A DNA stretch of 64,000 bases from Ochotona curzoniae (GCF_017591425.1 NW_024465369.1:29989001-30053000), one strand, 5' to 3'; positions 37,333-49,929 are shown, counted from the first letter of the stretch. Numbers and translations: made by a program. Notes: generated by a model from the letters alone, not told the origin.

Positions 37333-37953
37333 TTCAAGCACATAAATATTTGGCTAAATGTACACGTCATAATTCTTGAGTTATGAAACTTTATGCCAAA
37401 TGGCAACAGATGATGAAGCAGTACCCAGTGATCACCTAAAATGCATTTAAACTTTTGTTTTTGTGTACTTCTTTTCTTTTAAACATATGGGGCTCCACTT
37501 CCAAAATCAGCAATAAAAACTTGAGACTCAATGTATATTCTCTATATTTCTGGAGAAGTTGTAGTATTGTACATTTTGTTGATTTTATTTCATAATGAGA
37601 TATAACAAAGTGGGACAAAATTATGTCAAGAGAAAAGACATGTATGAAATTCTTATTAAATTGTGAGGGTCCATATAACGTCAGCCAGTCTTGGGATCTG
37701 TCCTCACCCAATACACAGAATACAGTGTATGAACTTTTCTTCATGATAAAATGATCTCCTATCATCAACAAAGGGCAATATGATCGAAAGGTTCTGCTCT
37801 AACTGGGCTTAAGCGTTCTGAAGCTGCTAGAACATTCAGCTTCATAGCCATCTCACCCTGGGACTGGATTAAGGTGTCTAGCCTAGCAACTCTTGGCATA
37901 CAGTAGACAGTACTAGGTCTCCACCAACTGCCCATCTGGTAAAGCACAGTGCT

Positions 37954-38286
37954 GGGCCCGGCGCGGTGGCGCAAGTGGTTAAGTCCTCGCCTTGCACGCC
38001 TGGGATCCCATGTGGGCGCCGGTTCTAATCCCGGCAGCCCCGCTTCCCTTCCAGCTCCCTGCCTGTGGCCTGGGAAAGCAGTTGAGGACGGCCCAAAGCT
38101 TTGGGACCCTGCACCTGCGTGGGAGACCCGGAATAGGCTCCTGGCTTTGGATCGGCATAGTATCGGCCCGTTGGGCTCACTTGGGGAGTGAATCATTGGA
38201 CGGAAGATCTTCCTCTCTGTCTCTCCTCTCTGTATATCAGCCTTTCCAATAAAAAAATAATAAAAATAAATCTTTAAAAAAAAAAA
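37954..38286 (+). mobile_element. Youngest CSINE in the window, with intact Pol III boxes
   Basis: gggcccggcgcggtggcgca head, A box tggcgcaagtgg (37967-37978), B box ggttctaatcc (38021-38031), tail aataataaaaataaatcttt plus a 13-bp A-run. Flanked by perfect 13-bp copies of aaagcacagtgct (37941-37953, 38287-38299). It lies antisense in the STK39 intron. The 198-codon minus-strand frame across it (37765-38361) is the longest open frame in the window but is mostly SINE. Confidence 0.97.
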
Positions 38287-38429
38287 AAAGCACAGTGCTA
38301 CGTTACCACCCGCTCTAAAGCACCAATTGGACCTTACACCAGCATACGGAGCTACAATCACAGAGTGTAGCTGCAGGTGAAATAGTCAAAGCCCCCACAC
38401 CCTCCAAGACACATTTATTCCACGAAGTT

Positions 38430-38584
38430 CCTGGCTCCTGGCTTTGGAACTGCTCTGCTCTGGCTGATGGAGCAACTTTGAAAGCGAGCTGGTGGATGTA
38501 AAACTTCTTTCTCTCTCCCTTTCTGTCTTCCCTTTTGTAATTCTGCCTTTCAAATAAAACTAAATAAATCTTTTTTTAAAAAAG
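38430..38584 (+). mobile_element. CSINE 3' half
   Basis: Begins at 'aagttcctggctcctggctt', continues to 'caaataaaactaaataaatc' and an A-run. The 5' half is absent. Confidence 0.8.
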
Positions 38585-38589
38585 GTTAG

Positions 38590-39058
38590 ATACCACATGT
38601 TTGCCTTGATTTAACTTGTAATTTTTGTTTGGTTGTTGGTTATTTTTTTGAACCTGTCATTGATACTGTCTCAACCCAGATGTTTTGAAGAATGGAACTT
38701 GCATTATTTTTAACATATTGTTTACCCAATACTATGTCAATTAATTCCATAATGTTGTATATTGATACTGAGGTTTTGTTGGGGCTTTTAACTGACCGGA
38801 TCTTTACTCTGTTAGCCCTATCTTCAGACCAGAGAAGGTCTCCCCAAGAGGCCACTGAACTTATCTGGACAATAAGACGCTGGACTTTATGCTAGGTATG
38901 TGTTTGCAAGGAAGGAATCTCAACTGAACTTGAACTGTGGTTATGCAACAAGGTGGAGGAATCCACCATGGGGGGAGGGGTATGGGAGGGGTGGGGGGAA
39001 TCCCCAGTGCCTATAAAACTGTATCACATAATACAATGTTAACAACAATAAAAAAAAA
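38590..39058 (+). mobile_element. L1 3' UTR, well preserved, polyadenylated
   Basis: A C/T-poor G-rich block 'ccatggggggaggggtatgg' is followed by 'tgcctataaaactgtatcac', 'ataatacaatgttaacaaca', ataaa and an A-run. It is the reference in this window for recognising other L1 termini (15860, 22060, 22362rc, 53168rc, 57912). The left boundary is approximate. Confidence 0.85.
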
Positions 39059-39183
39059 GATATTAAATAAAGAACTGAGTAGCGACGGAAAGATAGTGTA
39101 TATAAGAGTTTTACATGTAAGGTCGTGTTAAGATTAATTGTGAAAAAGTTGTTAGCTACCATATCAGATTTTTTGTTTTTCAG

Positions 39184-39551
39184 AATAACTTGATTTTAGA
39201 GAATTCTGAAAGCTCTGCTAAGCAGCTGATGAAATGTCACAGCAGAGGACAAACCAAGACTATGAGAATAACTGGCAGACTTCGTATTCGGGGAGTCTGC
39301 TCTTGCGGCTTTGGGCTCTGATCTCTTGCGTCTTCATTCTTATCCAAAATCAGTCATTAAAACTTGAGCTCCTGCGTATGCCTGCTTTGTGGATTGAGGA
39401 GTACAAGAACGTGCAAGCATGTCTGGTTAACTATTTTGGGATTTGTGACCAGCAGGTTGGATTCAGGAGCCAGCCTGATGAGTTGTGTGAGGATATTTGT
39501 CACTGGATAGTTCTGTGTCAAATAGATGCTCGCATGCTACTTGGTTAAATT
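39184..39551 (+). other. Orphan 104-codon reading frame after a splice-acceptor-like site
   Basis: The open frame runs from ATG at 39234 to TAA after 39548. It begins MSQQRTNQDYENNWQTSYSG and contains a leucine-rich hydrophobic stretch (LLLRLWALISCVFILI) that could be a membrane segment, then six cysteines downstream. ttttttgtttttcag precedes it at 39169-39183. Several CpGs occur, unlike the surrounding intron. No donor or match to a family I know. It may be decayed repeat or a chance frame, and it lies antisense in the STK39 intron just past an L1 tail. Confidence 0.25.
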
Positions 39552-40904
39552 CCTCTGTTGTGTTATAACTGGAGTGAGAAAACAATCATGATAGAATATC
39601 TATATATTTTTTTTAGAAAACCAGAGTTTTAGGGTTGAAAATAACGTTTAGGATATAAAACAAGGTTCCCAAATGCACACGTGAGTGAATTGGACGGACG
39701 CTCAGTAGCAGCTGAAAAAAAAAAAAGCTACACTGAGGGTATTACTAAAACAATACCACAGTGACTGACATTCTCAAGTGATCAAAGTGAGACATGTCTC
39801 CTACTGTTTTTCAAGATAGTTAATCATTAGTTGAGTCATAGCCAAGCAGCAAAGTCTCCCTGGTTCGCCAGAATTGGAAATAGCTTATATCTATCAGCAG
39901 GCAGTGATTTGTATGCATGTAAGATATCAGTAATGGTTCATAAGTGAAATGTGAAATTCAGTTATTTCATGTTTCACTGGTACTTTTTAAGCTAGTTAAC
40001 ATTCTTGGTTTGTAAGTAGGTTAAATATTCATACAGCAATGTCTGGCTTCCAGAGCACAGACACAAAAAGGGCTTTCCTTTAAAGGAGGACAGAGGATAT
40101 TTCATGTGTTTGTTACATACCTAATGGCATTGACTTCCTCACATATTTGCAGTATACAGGGTAGGCACACACAGAGTTACTGCAGACAATGTCTGAGTAG
40201 CAGCAGCTTGGGGATCACAGTGGTAGACACAGAGCTTTCATTAGCAATCAGTCTGCACAGGCACCCAGGGAGGCACAGGGAAGGCTGGCCATCTGCAACC
40301 CCTCCCAAGCTATGCTGTGGGATCTGTTTGAGCAACAGAAAGCAGGACCTCTGACATTATGCTTCCCAAATGGAGTAGCCAAAGCCAGGACAAATGGTCC
40401 AGTAAGGCAGACAAGGTCATCTTATCCCGAAATGTGCTTCCTGGGTAGCTCTTAAAAATTTAAATTGATTTTCATTGTCATAGTTCATTTTAGACAATTA
40501 GATGCAAAGAAAACAAACCTTAGGTTGGAATCTATTATTTCTTCTTACTAGACTTAAAACATTTATTCCACCAGTATGTGTATTTTTATCACAGCATTGC
40601 CTGACCAATATATCTATGTTATGACAGAATAAGATAGCTTTTTAATCTTGCTACTTGATGTTACACAAATTCAAAGACTGACTCTAAAGTGTCAAAGTTG
40701 AATATTCTCAGAAAGATTGATGAACAAGTTTATGATGGTCTCGGGTACATTTATTTTGTAACAGACACTACATTATTTTGCTTTAATTTAAATATACTAG
40801 CAGTCATAAAATCTTGGCATTTACAAAAGACTAAAGATCAGGGACCAGAGAGTCTATGGCCATATAAAACCCAGGAAAGAATTCGGTAGAGTGGCATTTT
40901 TTGA

Positions 40905-41208
40905 ACATGGGTATGGGTTGTTTGTCTTAGCAGTTTACCTGCCAACTGGGTACATATCATCGTACCTGGAGGATCAAGTCCTGGCTCTGCTGCCAACTCC
41001 TACTTCCTGCTAACACATAGACCCCAGGAAGCTGCAAGTGACAACTCGAGTGTAAACTGCCTGGGTCGTCAGGTCTGAGTGTCCAGCACTGACATTCAGC
41101 TTGGCTTGGCTCCAGCCACTGTGGGCATTTCAAGAACAAGCCAGAAAATGCAAATAACATACTCTCTCTGCCTGTCAACACAAACAAACAAACAAACAAA
41201 CAAAAAAA
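40905..41208 (+). mobile_element. CSINE, old copy
   Basis: 'agcagtttacctgccaactg', 'ggatcaagtcctggctctgc', 'cactgtgggcatttcaagaa', ending in a (CAAA)n tail at 41180-41208. Confidence 0.72.
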
Positions 41209-41645
41209 CAAAGATGAGGATGAGCATATTTAGAAAAATCTCTCCAGTTTCCCTCACACTGTCCACCAGTCACTTTGGCTTTCAAGGAGGTATGGGTTTG
41301 TGTCTTCTTGCAAGTGATAGAATAAGGCACTCAAGGCAATTTCCTGATCAGCTATCAAGTTAGAAATGCTCTTTAATAAAATTAAAACATATAGTAGTAA
41401 TGTTAATACATTCAAATGAGAGTATTATCATCTTACAAACATTAATAAATTTGAATTTTAGAGATTAACATATTTTAGAAAGGTATGCAATATAAAAATT
41501 GGGGTATTTTCATGTGTATAGAAGTCATGTGTTTAGAAACCACAGTTTAAGGGGATAAAGTTATAGTCTTAAAACACTAGAATCTGAATTTTATACCTTT
41601 GTGGTACAGAAGTATAGATTAAATTTAATAGTGGCAACAGAATCT

Positions 41646-41938
41646 TTTTTTAAAGACTTAGTGATTCTTAAAGGCAGAGCGCCAGAGAGGGAGAGACAGA
41701 GGTAGCCACAATGGCCAGTTATAGGCCAGGCTAAAGCCAGGAGCTCCATTGGGTCTCCCTTTCAAATGGTAGCAGCATGAGCACCACTTTTTTTTTTTTT
41801 TCCTTCCCAGGGACATTAGCAGGGAGGTGGATTGAAACTGGAACAGCCAGGACTCAATGTAGCACTCCAAAACGGGGTGTCTGCATAACAAGGGGTAGCC
41901 TAATTTGCTGTGCCACAGTGCTGGGCCCTATGATGTTA
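41646..41938 (-). mobile_element. CSINE, old copy
   Basis: Reverse copy: 'tttttttaaagacttagtga', 'taaagccaggagctccattg', ending 'tgccacagtgctgggccc'. Confidence 0.85.
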
Positions 41939-41999
41939 ACAACTAAACTGGGTCTTGCAAAACTCTTCAAACTTGTATATGCTGTTCATCTATCAATTA

Positions 42000-42276
42000 T
42001 CCAAGATTGCATTATTTCCATTTTAATTGAAAGGCAGATATGTTGAGAGAGAGAAACAGACAGACAGACAGAATGATCTCCTATTAATTGGTTTTGGCTC
42101 ATTCCCAGATGGGTGGCAGGGATGCACTCCCAGATGCATGACTTGCTGCCTCCCAGGGTATACATTAGCAAGAAGATGGAAACAGTAGAGCCAGGACACA
42201 AATCCAGATACACTAATATCAGATGTGGATATTCCAGTTGGAGTCCTAACTGCTGTGCCAAACACCTGCCCCGAAC
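42000..42276 (-). mobile_element. CSINE, old copy
   Basis: Reverse copy: 'tttaattgaaaggcagatat', a (GACA)n run at 42056-42071, 'gtagagccaggacacaaatc', end 'tgtgccaaacacctgccc'. Lies 640 bp upstream of the STK39 exon 42919 (downstream in gene direction). Confidence 0.78.
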
Positions 42277-42910
42277 TAAGATTTCTTGATGTTCTCCTCA
42301 ATGTCAGACTCTTTGCCAGGTGTGAGAGACAATAAAAAAGAATTACACAGGCTTCTATGATTTCCAGGCATCCAGCAGCTGAAAGAGCAGCCAGGACAGC
42401 CCATAAGCAGTTGTAATAACTTATTTAAAATACTCAAACTGCATTCAGCTGCAAGACTGGCATTGTTTGTACCAAATCTACCTTGGCATCTACAGCAAAT
42501 ATAACAATTCCTCTCCAGTAGAGGCTTCCTGTAAGTAGAAATGAGAACAGACAGACAAAGCATGTTATCTTTTCCTTATCCCATTGCTCGCTGTGCAGAC
42601 CCTCAATGGGACTGCTGAATTCTCATCATACTCATTCCAGTTTCCCTAAGCCTGCTTCACCATGCTGTACTTACTGCCATGGCTGGGCTACTATATCTAA
42701 TTTATATATGTATTATACTGCGCAGTACATGTCCCTGGGATTCATGTAGTCAGCACTGGTTCAGTTAGGACTCTAGAATTATCAGAAGTCTTTCCTTCCG
42801 TTTCACTTCTGTCTCCCTTCCTTTTCATAAGCATCTATGGAGTGCACATTATAACTACATGCTTGGTGAAATCACTTTCAGAAACATAGCTGACATATTA
42901 ATTTCAATTA

Positions 42911-42918
42911 AAACTTAC
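42911..42918 (-). other. STK39: 5' splice site of STK39 exon 42919-42971
   Basis: The minus-strand junction is GAAGAG followed by gtaagttt, a near-consensus strong donor. Confidence 0.9.
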
Positions 42919-42971
42919 CTCTTCCTGGAGTAAACTCAAATCGTATGTCATTAAGCTCCTTTCTGGAGTTT
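42919..42971 (-). CDS. STK39: STK39 (SPAK) internal exon, CCT docking domain part 1
   Basis: This is the coding exon directly upstream of the one at 36119-36187. Its 53 bp read one base that completes an Arg codon, then NSRKELNDIRFEFTPGR, then one G. That G plus the AT at the start of the next exon gives the Asp codon, so the phases fit exactly. The residues correspond to about 460-476 of human SPAK, the first half of the CCT (PF2-like) domain. The D-I-R-F-E stretch contains the equivalents of OSR1 D449 and E453, known contacts for the Arg of RFxV motifs. OXSR1 has NSKKE rather than NSRKE as I recall, again favouring STK39. The acceptor is atatttcag and the donor gtaagtttt on the minus strand. 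The upstream exon, which should encode CAVNLVLRLR, is not visible in the following 21 kb. Confidence 0.95.
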
Positions 42972-42995
42972 CTGAAATATATAACATATAGCACA
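42972..42995 (-). other. STK39: 3' splice site of STK39 exon 42919-42971
   Basis: The minus-strand intron ends gttatatatttcag before AAACTCC. The tract is A/T mixed rather than a clean pyrimidine run. Confidence 0.8.
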
Positions 42996-44980
42996 TTAAA
43001 ATCTAATGAAGCAGAATTTAATCAAATTAAATGTATTCCAATTTTTATGATATTACTAACATGCAGAAAATGTTTTATATTTTTTGGTTACTTACAAATA
43101 AGAATCCCAATTAGAATACACGGTTACAATAACAGTGAATGAAAAGTCTGATTAATTGATTCAAAGTACCTTACATGAACATGCCTATGTTAAAAAATTC
43201 TCAGAAATAAAATGTTCTCATTATAAAATCTACACATTAATTCACAATCAAATCACTTTACAGTTTAAAATCTCAGAGCCATCTGGTCTAAAATATATGT
43301 TATCCAATGTGTTTTTCCCATGGAAAAAATTACCAAATAAATTTTAAAACTCAAGCAAGGCATATTGTGTTAATGATAGTTAAGAAAAAAACACGAAACA
43401 TTAAATCATACAACAAAACACTTAACCCAAATTATAGTTTTGAAAGTGAAAATTTTTACTTGAATACCAAGAATCCATGAATGTTGTGAAACAGCTCATT
43501 AAATATATAAAAACCTGAAGTAAATGCAAAATGTTTATATAAAATGAATACATATATGCTATACTAAATAATTAAAAACATTAAATGATACTGCTTAGAT
43601 AGGAAAAAAAATCTCTAAGATACAAGCATTCTGTTGACTGAATTCCAAGAAATGATAATAAGGGACAGTCAGCTATAAGTAGAAAAAAATTTTTTACACT
43701 CTAATAAGAATAGATGTTGGAATTCAAATTAGTAAGGATGCTTTATGAAACTGTAGCGAAAAATATCAACTAGTAATTCCCATCAGAACTCAAATATGAG
43801 ATCAGCTACTGAAAGCATCTAGAGTCAGAGATGCACTGAACATCACTCTCCTGGTGCCAGGTGAGACTCAGCAGGTCCTCTATGGTCCTGAAGCTTCCGC
43901 ACTCTGAAACACTGCCTTGTCTCCCAGTCTGCCACCTCATCTCAGCTCTTTATGTTCTACCACATCACACCTACCATACTCAAGAGCAGACAAGCCCAGA
44001 CAGATGCAAAAGGCATGGCGCATACTGAGAAAACCCTGTTTTCCAGAAAGGCAGGCCTGAGTCGGACATTTACTCATTAGATAGGAGAGAGAAGTAGAGT
44101 GTTGAGGACTCACATGAGCCCAAGCCTTAACACATCCAATATCTCCCACCTTTGTTCTCCATGTTTGTCACTGTTCTTCTGGAAGCTAGAATGGGATCAG
44201 GGGACTTCAATAGATAGGAGAACCACACAGGAAACGGCAGATATGGACAGAGTTTTGAGAGACGATTGCAGGATCCAGACACAATCACTGCCTCGGTAAT
44301 GGGGTGTGCCATGAACACACCCCACTTACACAGCCTGTAGTTCCTTCAACTACTGATGTCACCACCCATAGACACAAAACTTTCATTATGTGGATTTCTC
44401 AAACTTTCTGAATGCACGGAGCCTTGTATATCCTTTAAAAATGTATTGAGGAGGACCCCTTTTTTGTTTGAAAATAACAATTAAAACCACTGCAGTTAAG
44501 ATACACATTTTAAATAAAAGACAGCTTTCCCTTTCCAAAAGGAAAGTAACTCAGTACAGAGAGTTCCTTAAATTTATATTTTTGTGAACTTCCTTAATGT
44601 CTGGTTTAGGATACACAGGTTCTTACAGTTGCCTCTGCAACCTGGTACATTGACAAATGTCATATTGTCAGCCGCCCAAAAACCTCTGCAAATGTGTTAA
44701 AAAGGACAGCAAAAGAGGCAAAATTATCTCTTAAAATTATTATAAAAGTCTATATATCTGTAGATACTATATCTGGTTTCAATTAACTATAGATCAAATG
44801 CTGATAAAAGCTGTATCTGTGTAGAGAACATACAGACATTTTCCTTATTATCCTATGGACGATACAATAACTATATTACATTAGGTATTATAAGTAATTG
44901 AGAGATGATTTAAAGCATACAGGAAGATGTGCATAGGTTATATGTAAGCACTACATCATTTTGTCAAAGGAAATTACAGG
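42996..44980. other. Unique intronic DNA
   Basis: Very AT-rich from 43000 to 43760. 44390-44560 ('tctcaaactttctgaatgca', 'aaaatgtattgaggaggacc') resembles an old DNA-transposon-type repeat but I cannot assign the family. Confidence 0.45.
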
Positions 44981-45078
44981 GCAGATTTTGTGCATAGGTT
45001 AAGCTGTCACGCTTTCTACGTCTCTGCTTTTCTGCCTTTCATATGAATTAATAAATAAACCTATTAAATAAAAAGAAA
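44981..45078 (+). mobile_element. CSINE with large internal deletion
   Basis: A head-like segment 'gtgcataggttaagctgtca' joins directly to a 3'-end-like segment 'ctgcttttctgcctttcata' and 'taataaataaacc'. About 200 bp of the body is missing. Confidence 0.45.
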
Positions 45079-46339
45079 GTACGTGGGGGACTTGAGCATC
45101 CAAGAACCTGTTTATTCAAGGGGTAGCCTGGTATCATCCTTGTGTAAATACCTAATATGTCTCAGTTGGTTGTAATGATCAGCCTTTGAGATAAACATGT
45201 AGGTATTAGCTGCTCGTCTATGTTTAGGTCACTAAAATTCAATGGCTTTATCAAGTTCATAAACTTAGCAAGTGGCAGAGTGGAAGCCAATAATTCCATA
45301 TTGGAAACATTTAGTGCAAATAGAAATGTTCCTTTACTTTCATGATTCAGAGAAAACAATACTGTTTAAAGACTTTTACACGTTACCATAAACAAAATGA
45401 TCAGCAAGCATTCATTTCTTCAATAGTTTTGCTGTGTGTACTAGATGGGAAGAAAGGTTAAATTAGAACTAAAGCACTCCAACAAGAAAAGCCAATCAGT
45501 TGGAAAGCAAATCTCTATACAATATTTAAAATACAATAACAGAAGGAGCAATCGAATGAATTCTGTCACTCTTTTTGTCTGGCCCTCTCTTTTCGTAAAC
45601 ACTGTTGTGTAGTATGTTCCATCACAGGCATGAGAAGTGAGCCATAAAAATGCAGTATACCAATATGCACAATCTGCAGACTATAACAACTGTGATTCAA
45701 GTTTTGGGGGCTGCCTACTCAATCTTTTACAACTCTCCTCCTAAAATACTCGCTTTATAAAGATCACAGTGCTTGACTGTGAGTTGTAGGCTTGCCCCCC
45801 CATCAACATGAGATATATTTGGAAAAATGCCTAATTGGATGTAACCGCTGAAGGTCATCCTTTAACAAAGAACTAATCTTTTCATGCTCATACTTAGCAC
45901 CTTTAATTGAAAGTATATTTACTCCAACTAGTATGGCACAAGATACTCTCGATTTCAAGAAGGCTCAAAGCATGCATAATTTAAGGATAGAGATGGGAAA
46001 CAACAAAAATGTGAGAGTAACTATTTCAAAACCCAGGTTGCCTTTGAAATTACAAACAAAACATTATTAATCCTGAAATTTAAAAAAAAGAGTTGAATTG
46101 GATAAGGCATACACCTTTATTGTTCACTGTGTGCATATATTGCATAAAAAATACAACTGCCTAAAGGGATCCTGTAGGCAGGAAATTTACTTTTTTTTTT
46201 TTTTTAATAAACAGGTAGTACAACCAAATGGTTTTAAAAAGGAAAAGTACAAGAAAATATTCTGTAAAAATGAGCCCTCTTACTCTTGTCACCCAAAGAA
46301 CTGGCTCCCTTCCCAGAGGCAATCAATGTTTTAGGCCTT
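45079..46339. other. Unique intronic DNA
   Basis: No exon or clear repeat seen. A T-run lies at 46190-46204. Confidence 0.6.
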
Positions 46340-46765
46340 TCATGCATTCTTCCTGATATGTTTTATGCATACACTGGCAAGACACATATCTAATACTATG
46401 CCCACTGCTCTTTATTAACCACTCTTAACTTGATAATATATCTCGGCATTTTTCCGTATTAATGCATACCTCTCTCATTCTTTTCTCCATAGCTATGTGC
46501 TCTTCTTTCATGTGATACAACATATCATACAGTATTGTTTAAACTGTCTCCCATTCTGAGCAGGTTTCCAATCCTTCACTATTATAAACAATGCTTCGAT
46601 GAATAACCTTTTTCTTACGTCATTTTGCAGAAACAGGAGCACAAAAATAAATTTCTGGAAGTAAATTGGTTGGTCAAAGGATATTCACATTTGCAATTTG
46701 ATAGGTATTGTCAAAATTCCTTTCATTTGAGTTGTGCCAATTTATTCTGACTGGCAATTTGTAAG
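46340..46765 (-). mobile_element. Ancient L1 (L1ME/L1M-like) fragment, reverse
   Basis: Plus-strand signatures 'caatccttcactattataaa', 'caatgcttcgatgaataacc', 'aaatttctggaagtaaattg' and 'ttggtcaaaggatattcaca' follow the antisense order of old mammalian L1. Confidence 0.65.
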
Positions 46766-47327
46766 CCCCATTGCAGGAGCTTTAAATGTCTAAAGCAAAG
46801 AGGGTGTTAACAAGTAGGGAGATGTGAGGACTTTGCTAGATGGAAAGCTTTTTTCCTTCATCTGAGGTGACAGGCATGTTTCAGCATCAGCTGACCACCG
46901 TCAGATACAGATCTGCACACAATGCTGCTAATACTTGGGTTTTTTTGTTTGTTTGCTTTTGAAAGAAATAAAAATTTGACATTTCACACGAAAAAAAAAA
47001 TCAGTTTCAACTCTTGATACTTTAGGATTTTACTGTGAAACCAAAGTGAGCCAGACTCAGTCTTTTATTACTAATTAGCAAATATGATTTTAACTTGTGA
47101 TATTAATACATAAACTTATTTTTGTGCACATTAGATGCAGGAATGATTTTCTGGAATGGTTAAGACTTCGATGTTATTTTTAAGGTTCTTCTAAAAGGAG
47201 TCTCACAAATCATGTATTGGTCCACAGAGAGAAAGTACAGGAGAAATTAATCCTGGGCAAGAAAAACAAGGCCACAGGAACTTAATCAAAAAGAAAATGT
47301 GATCTATAAACTCACAGGAGACAGGTC

Positions 47328-47590
47328 TTGGTGCAGCAGTTAAGATGCCAACTGGGCTATCCACAGCCCACATCAGAAGGCCTGCGTTTGCGTCCAATTA
47401 CCACTTCCCATCATAGATTCCTCCTGCTGGTGCACACACTGGGAAGAAACAGGATTGGCTCAAACCCTTGGGTCCCTGGCACCTAGGTCAGAGAGCCTCA
47501 GCTTCCAGCCCTGGATACTGTAAGCATATGTGGAGTGAGCCAGCAGACGGGAGAATTCTTAGTGTATCTTTGCCTTTTCAAATACTAATC
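47328..47590 (+). mobile_element. CSINE, old copy
   Basis: 'gtcttggtgcagcagttaag', 'aactgggctatccacagccc', 'gtgagccagcagacgggaga', 'ttgccttttcaaatactaat'. Confidence 0.75.
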
Positions 47591-48751
47591 AATAGCACAA
47601 ACAGAAATGACAGAAATTTGTAACATGCTACTCCAGGAGTACAGAGTGTTTAAAAATAAAAGCCTGAAGATGATTTCTTTTCCTCAGTTTTAGTCACAAT
47701 ATGAGTGCTATGTCAATTCAACATGGTAAGTCTGCATCAGACTGCCATGTGATGGACCTTTGTTGTCAATTCAAGACATGTAGTGCACTCTTCAACAAGG
47801 CAGCTGACTAAGAGGGTCACGGAGCAACACATGAGTGAGCACATGGTAGTGATGCTCTTTGCAGAAGGCTGCTGCAGCAGAAGTACACATCCCAGGAGGC
47901 AGCATTTATGTGTGCCTCTTTATGTACCATGTCATGATGACTTGATGGAATCACTGCTTCCTGGAGAGCCTCAAAGACAGAAAGCTAGCTCAGTATGACT
48001 TGGCAGTCTTTGGCCCATGCCAACAAATGTATGGGGGCTCTGCTTGCCTCTTGTCCTACTCCGGAAAGTGAGCCACAGCCTTAGGACAAACAATAGACAA
48101 GGATACCTGGCCAGGAGGTAAGGTATGACAGCTGTGGTAACAGCTCTGGGTTCAAATCCACAAGCTCCTTCTTGGCCATTTTTCTAAGGTTTTCTCTGTT
48201 GTGTGTATGGGGAGGCAGACATGGAGGAAATGATAACTCATACAAGCTGCTATGCACATACAGCTGCCCAAATACAGACAACTAGTAGTGCTGGGAGGCA
48301 GTGCCTAATGGGAGGTGCCTAGGTCATGAGGGCTCTATTTGTCCCAAACACTCTATCATTGCCTGCCTGCCCCTCAAGGTTAATGTTCCATCCTCTATAA
48401 TCCTCTCTTTTAACTCTCTCCCAGGATGATTAACTCCAAATCCATAATTCAGTTCCAAGTACTTCCCCAGAGCTATTGCTCAATGATCCATCCACCCCCA
48501 CATAGGATATCTCCCTATACAATGTCACACAGGAATTGAAAACCCCAGCTTCCACCAAATGGAAGGCATCACCTTTTTTCCCAAATTCACTTTTCCTATG
48601 CACTTGGGTAGCACCTGATTATGAGAACTAACTACTAAGATTTGTGGGTCTACCTCTTTAGGAAATCTCACATCACCTCTTTCTGTAAGACATCACTATT
48701 GCTGGCCAAGATCAAGTCACTACCAACTGCCATAGATCAGAAGAAACAACT

Positions 48752-49072
48752 TAGGGACTAGCATAGTACTGCATCAGATGATCTATCTACTGCATGCAAT
48801 GACAGCTATCTCCTGTGTGCACTGGTTCAAATTCCCCACTTCAGTTCCAACTCAGCTCCCTGTTAATGGGCCTGTAAAATTAGCCCAAGATGGTCAACAC
48901 GCTATGCCACTGCTTCCCACATCAGAGACCTGGGTAGAATTCCTCACTCCTAGTTTAGGGACCATTGTGACCATTTGGGGAATAAACCAACAGATGGAAG
49001 ATCTCTCTGTGTGTGTCTCTTCCCCTCTACTTGGAACTGTCTTTCAATTAAAACAAAACAATCTTAAAAAGA
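48752..49072 (+). mobile_element. CSINE, old copy
   Basis: 'gggactagcatagtactgca', 'gggcctgtaaaattagccca', 'ccaacagatggaagatctct', tail 'aattaaaacaaaacaatctt'. Confidence 0.8.
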
Positions 49073-49572
49073 GGAGAAATGACTTAATGAGCAGAGATTC
49101 ATGTTCCCTTGCACATAACAGCATACATACACCTGAGACTGCTATTGTGGAAGCAAACACTGCACAGCCAAAGGCAAGAGGGCACTAAACGTTGAAAGAG
49201 CCATTGCTCTCAGTGCAATCCTGGGTTGATGAGTGTGAAGGAAGAAAACTGCTGTTCCTAAGGAGACAAAAAAAGTGATGCCAATGGAAGGTAAGCTGAG
49301 AGGATCTACAACATAGGGTCTGAATCAAGGGAACCAGGAAGAGAAAGCTGCAGTTTCTGGTAGCAAGGTAGAGTGAGTGTGGAGGCACTGTTTCAGCTCA
49401 TCTCTGGGCTCCCCTACAGTGGGGTCCGCACATCAGTCAACTGGGGAGCCGGAAGCACTAGAGCCTCGCTCTCACACATATAACCCGAGTTAAGCTTGGC
49501 TGGCTAGCTTCCAGAAAGCCACCATCACCCTGCAAATCTTCCCCTTCTCCTGCCCTGAAAGGGGAGCTGATG

Positions 49573-49629
49573 CCTCCCTCACAGATGCACTGAGCTTTGG
49601 ACCTCCCTCACAGATGCACTGAGCTTTGG
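49573..49629. repeat. Two-copy tandem duplication, 29-bp period
   Basis: cctccctcacagatgcactg followed by agctttgg occurs at 49573-49600 and again, identical, at 49602-49629. Confidence 0.95.
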
Positions 49630-49929
49630 GAGAGTCCTGCAGATCTCAAGCATGGTTGCTGCCACTGACAGGCCTGGCATTTTGAGGGGCTCATAGTCAG
49701 AGGTGGAAAACAGTCATGGTTCCAGTCCAGAGATAGGCAGCTGGCACAGGAAACTACAAGGTGAACCCAGGGCAACTGAATGCTTTAAAAATGCTAGCAG
49801 GGAAGGTCGTACTGGGCGCCTTCAAAGAAAGGCATTATTTTCCCTTCCAAGATCTCATTCAGCTCCATTCTTCATGCTCCTGTCAGATTAATCTTCCTTT
49901 GAGGTAGATGTCGAATCACAAAATCACAC

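Noticed and set aside
37179..37406. Frames of His-Thr or Cys-Val repeats
   Set aside because: Direct translations of the (GT)n microsatellite.
37765..38361. 198-codon minus-strand frame as a protein gene
   Set aside because: Most of it is the reverse complement of a young CSINE, with matching frames over every other young copy. It is discussed only as a possible exonisation site.
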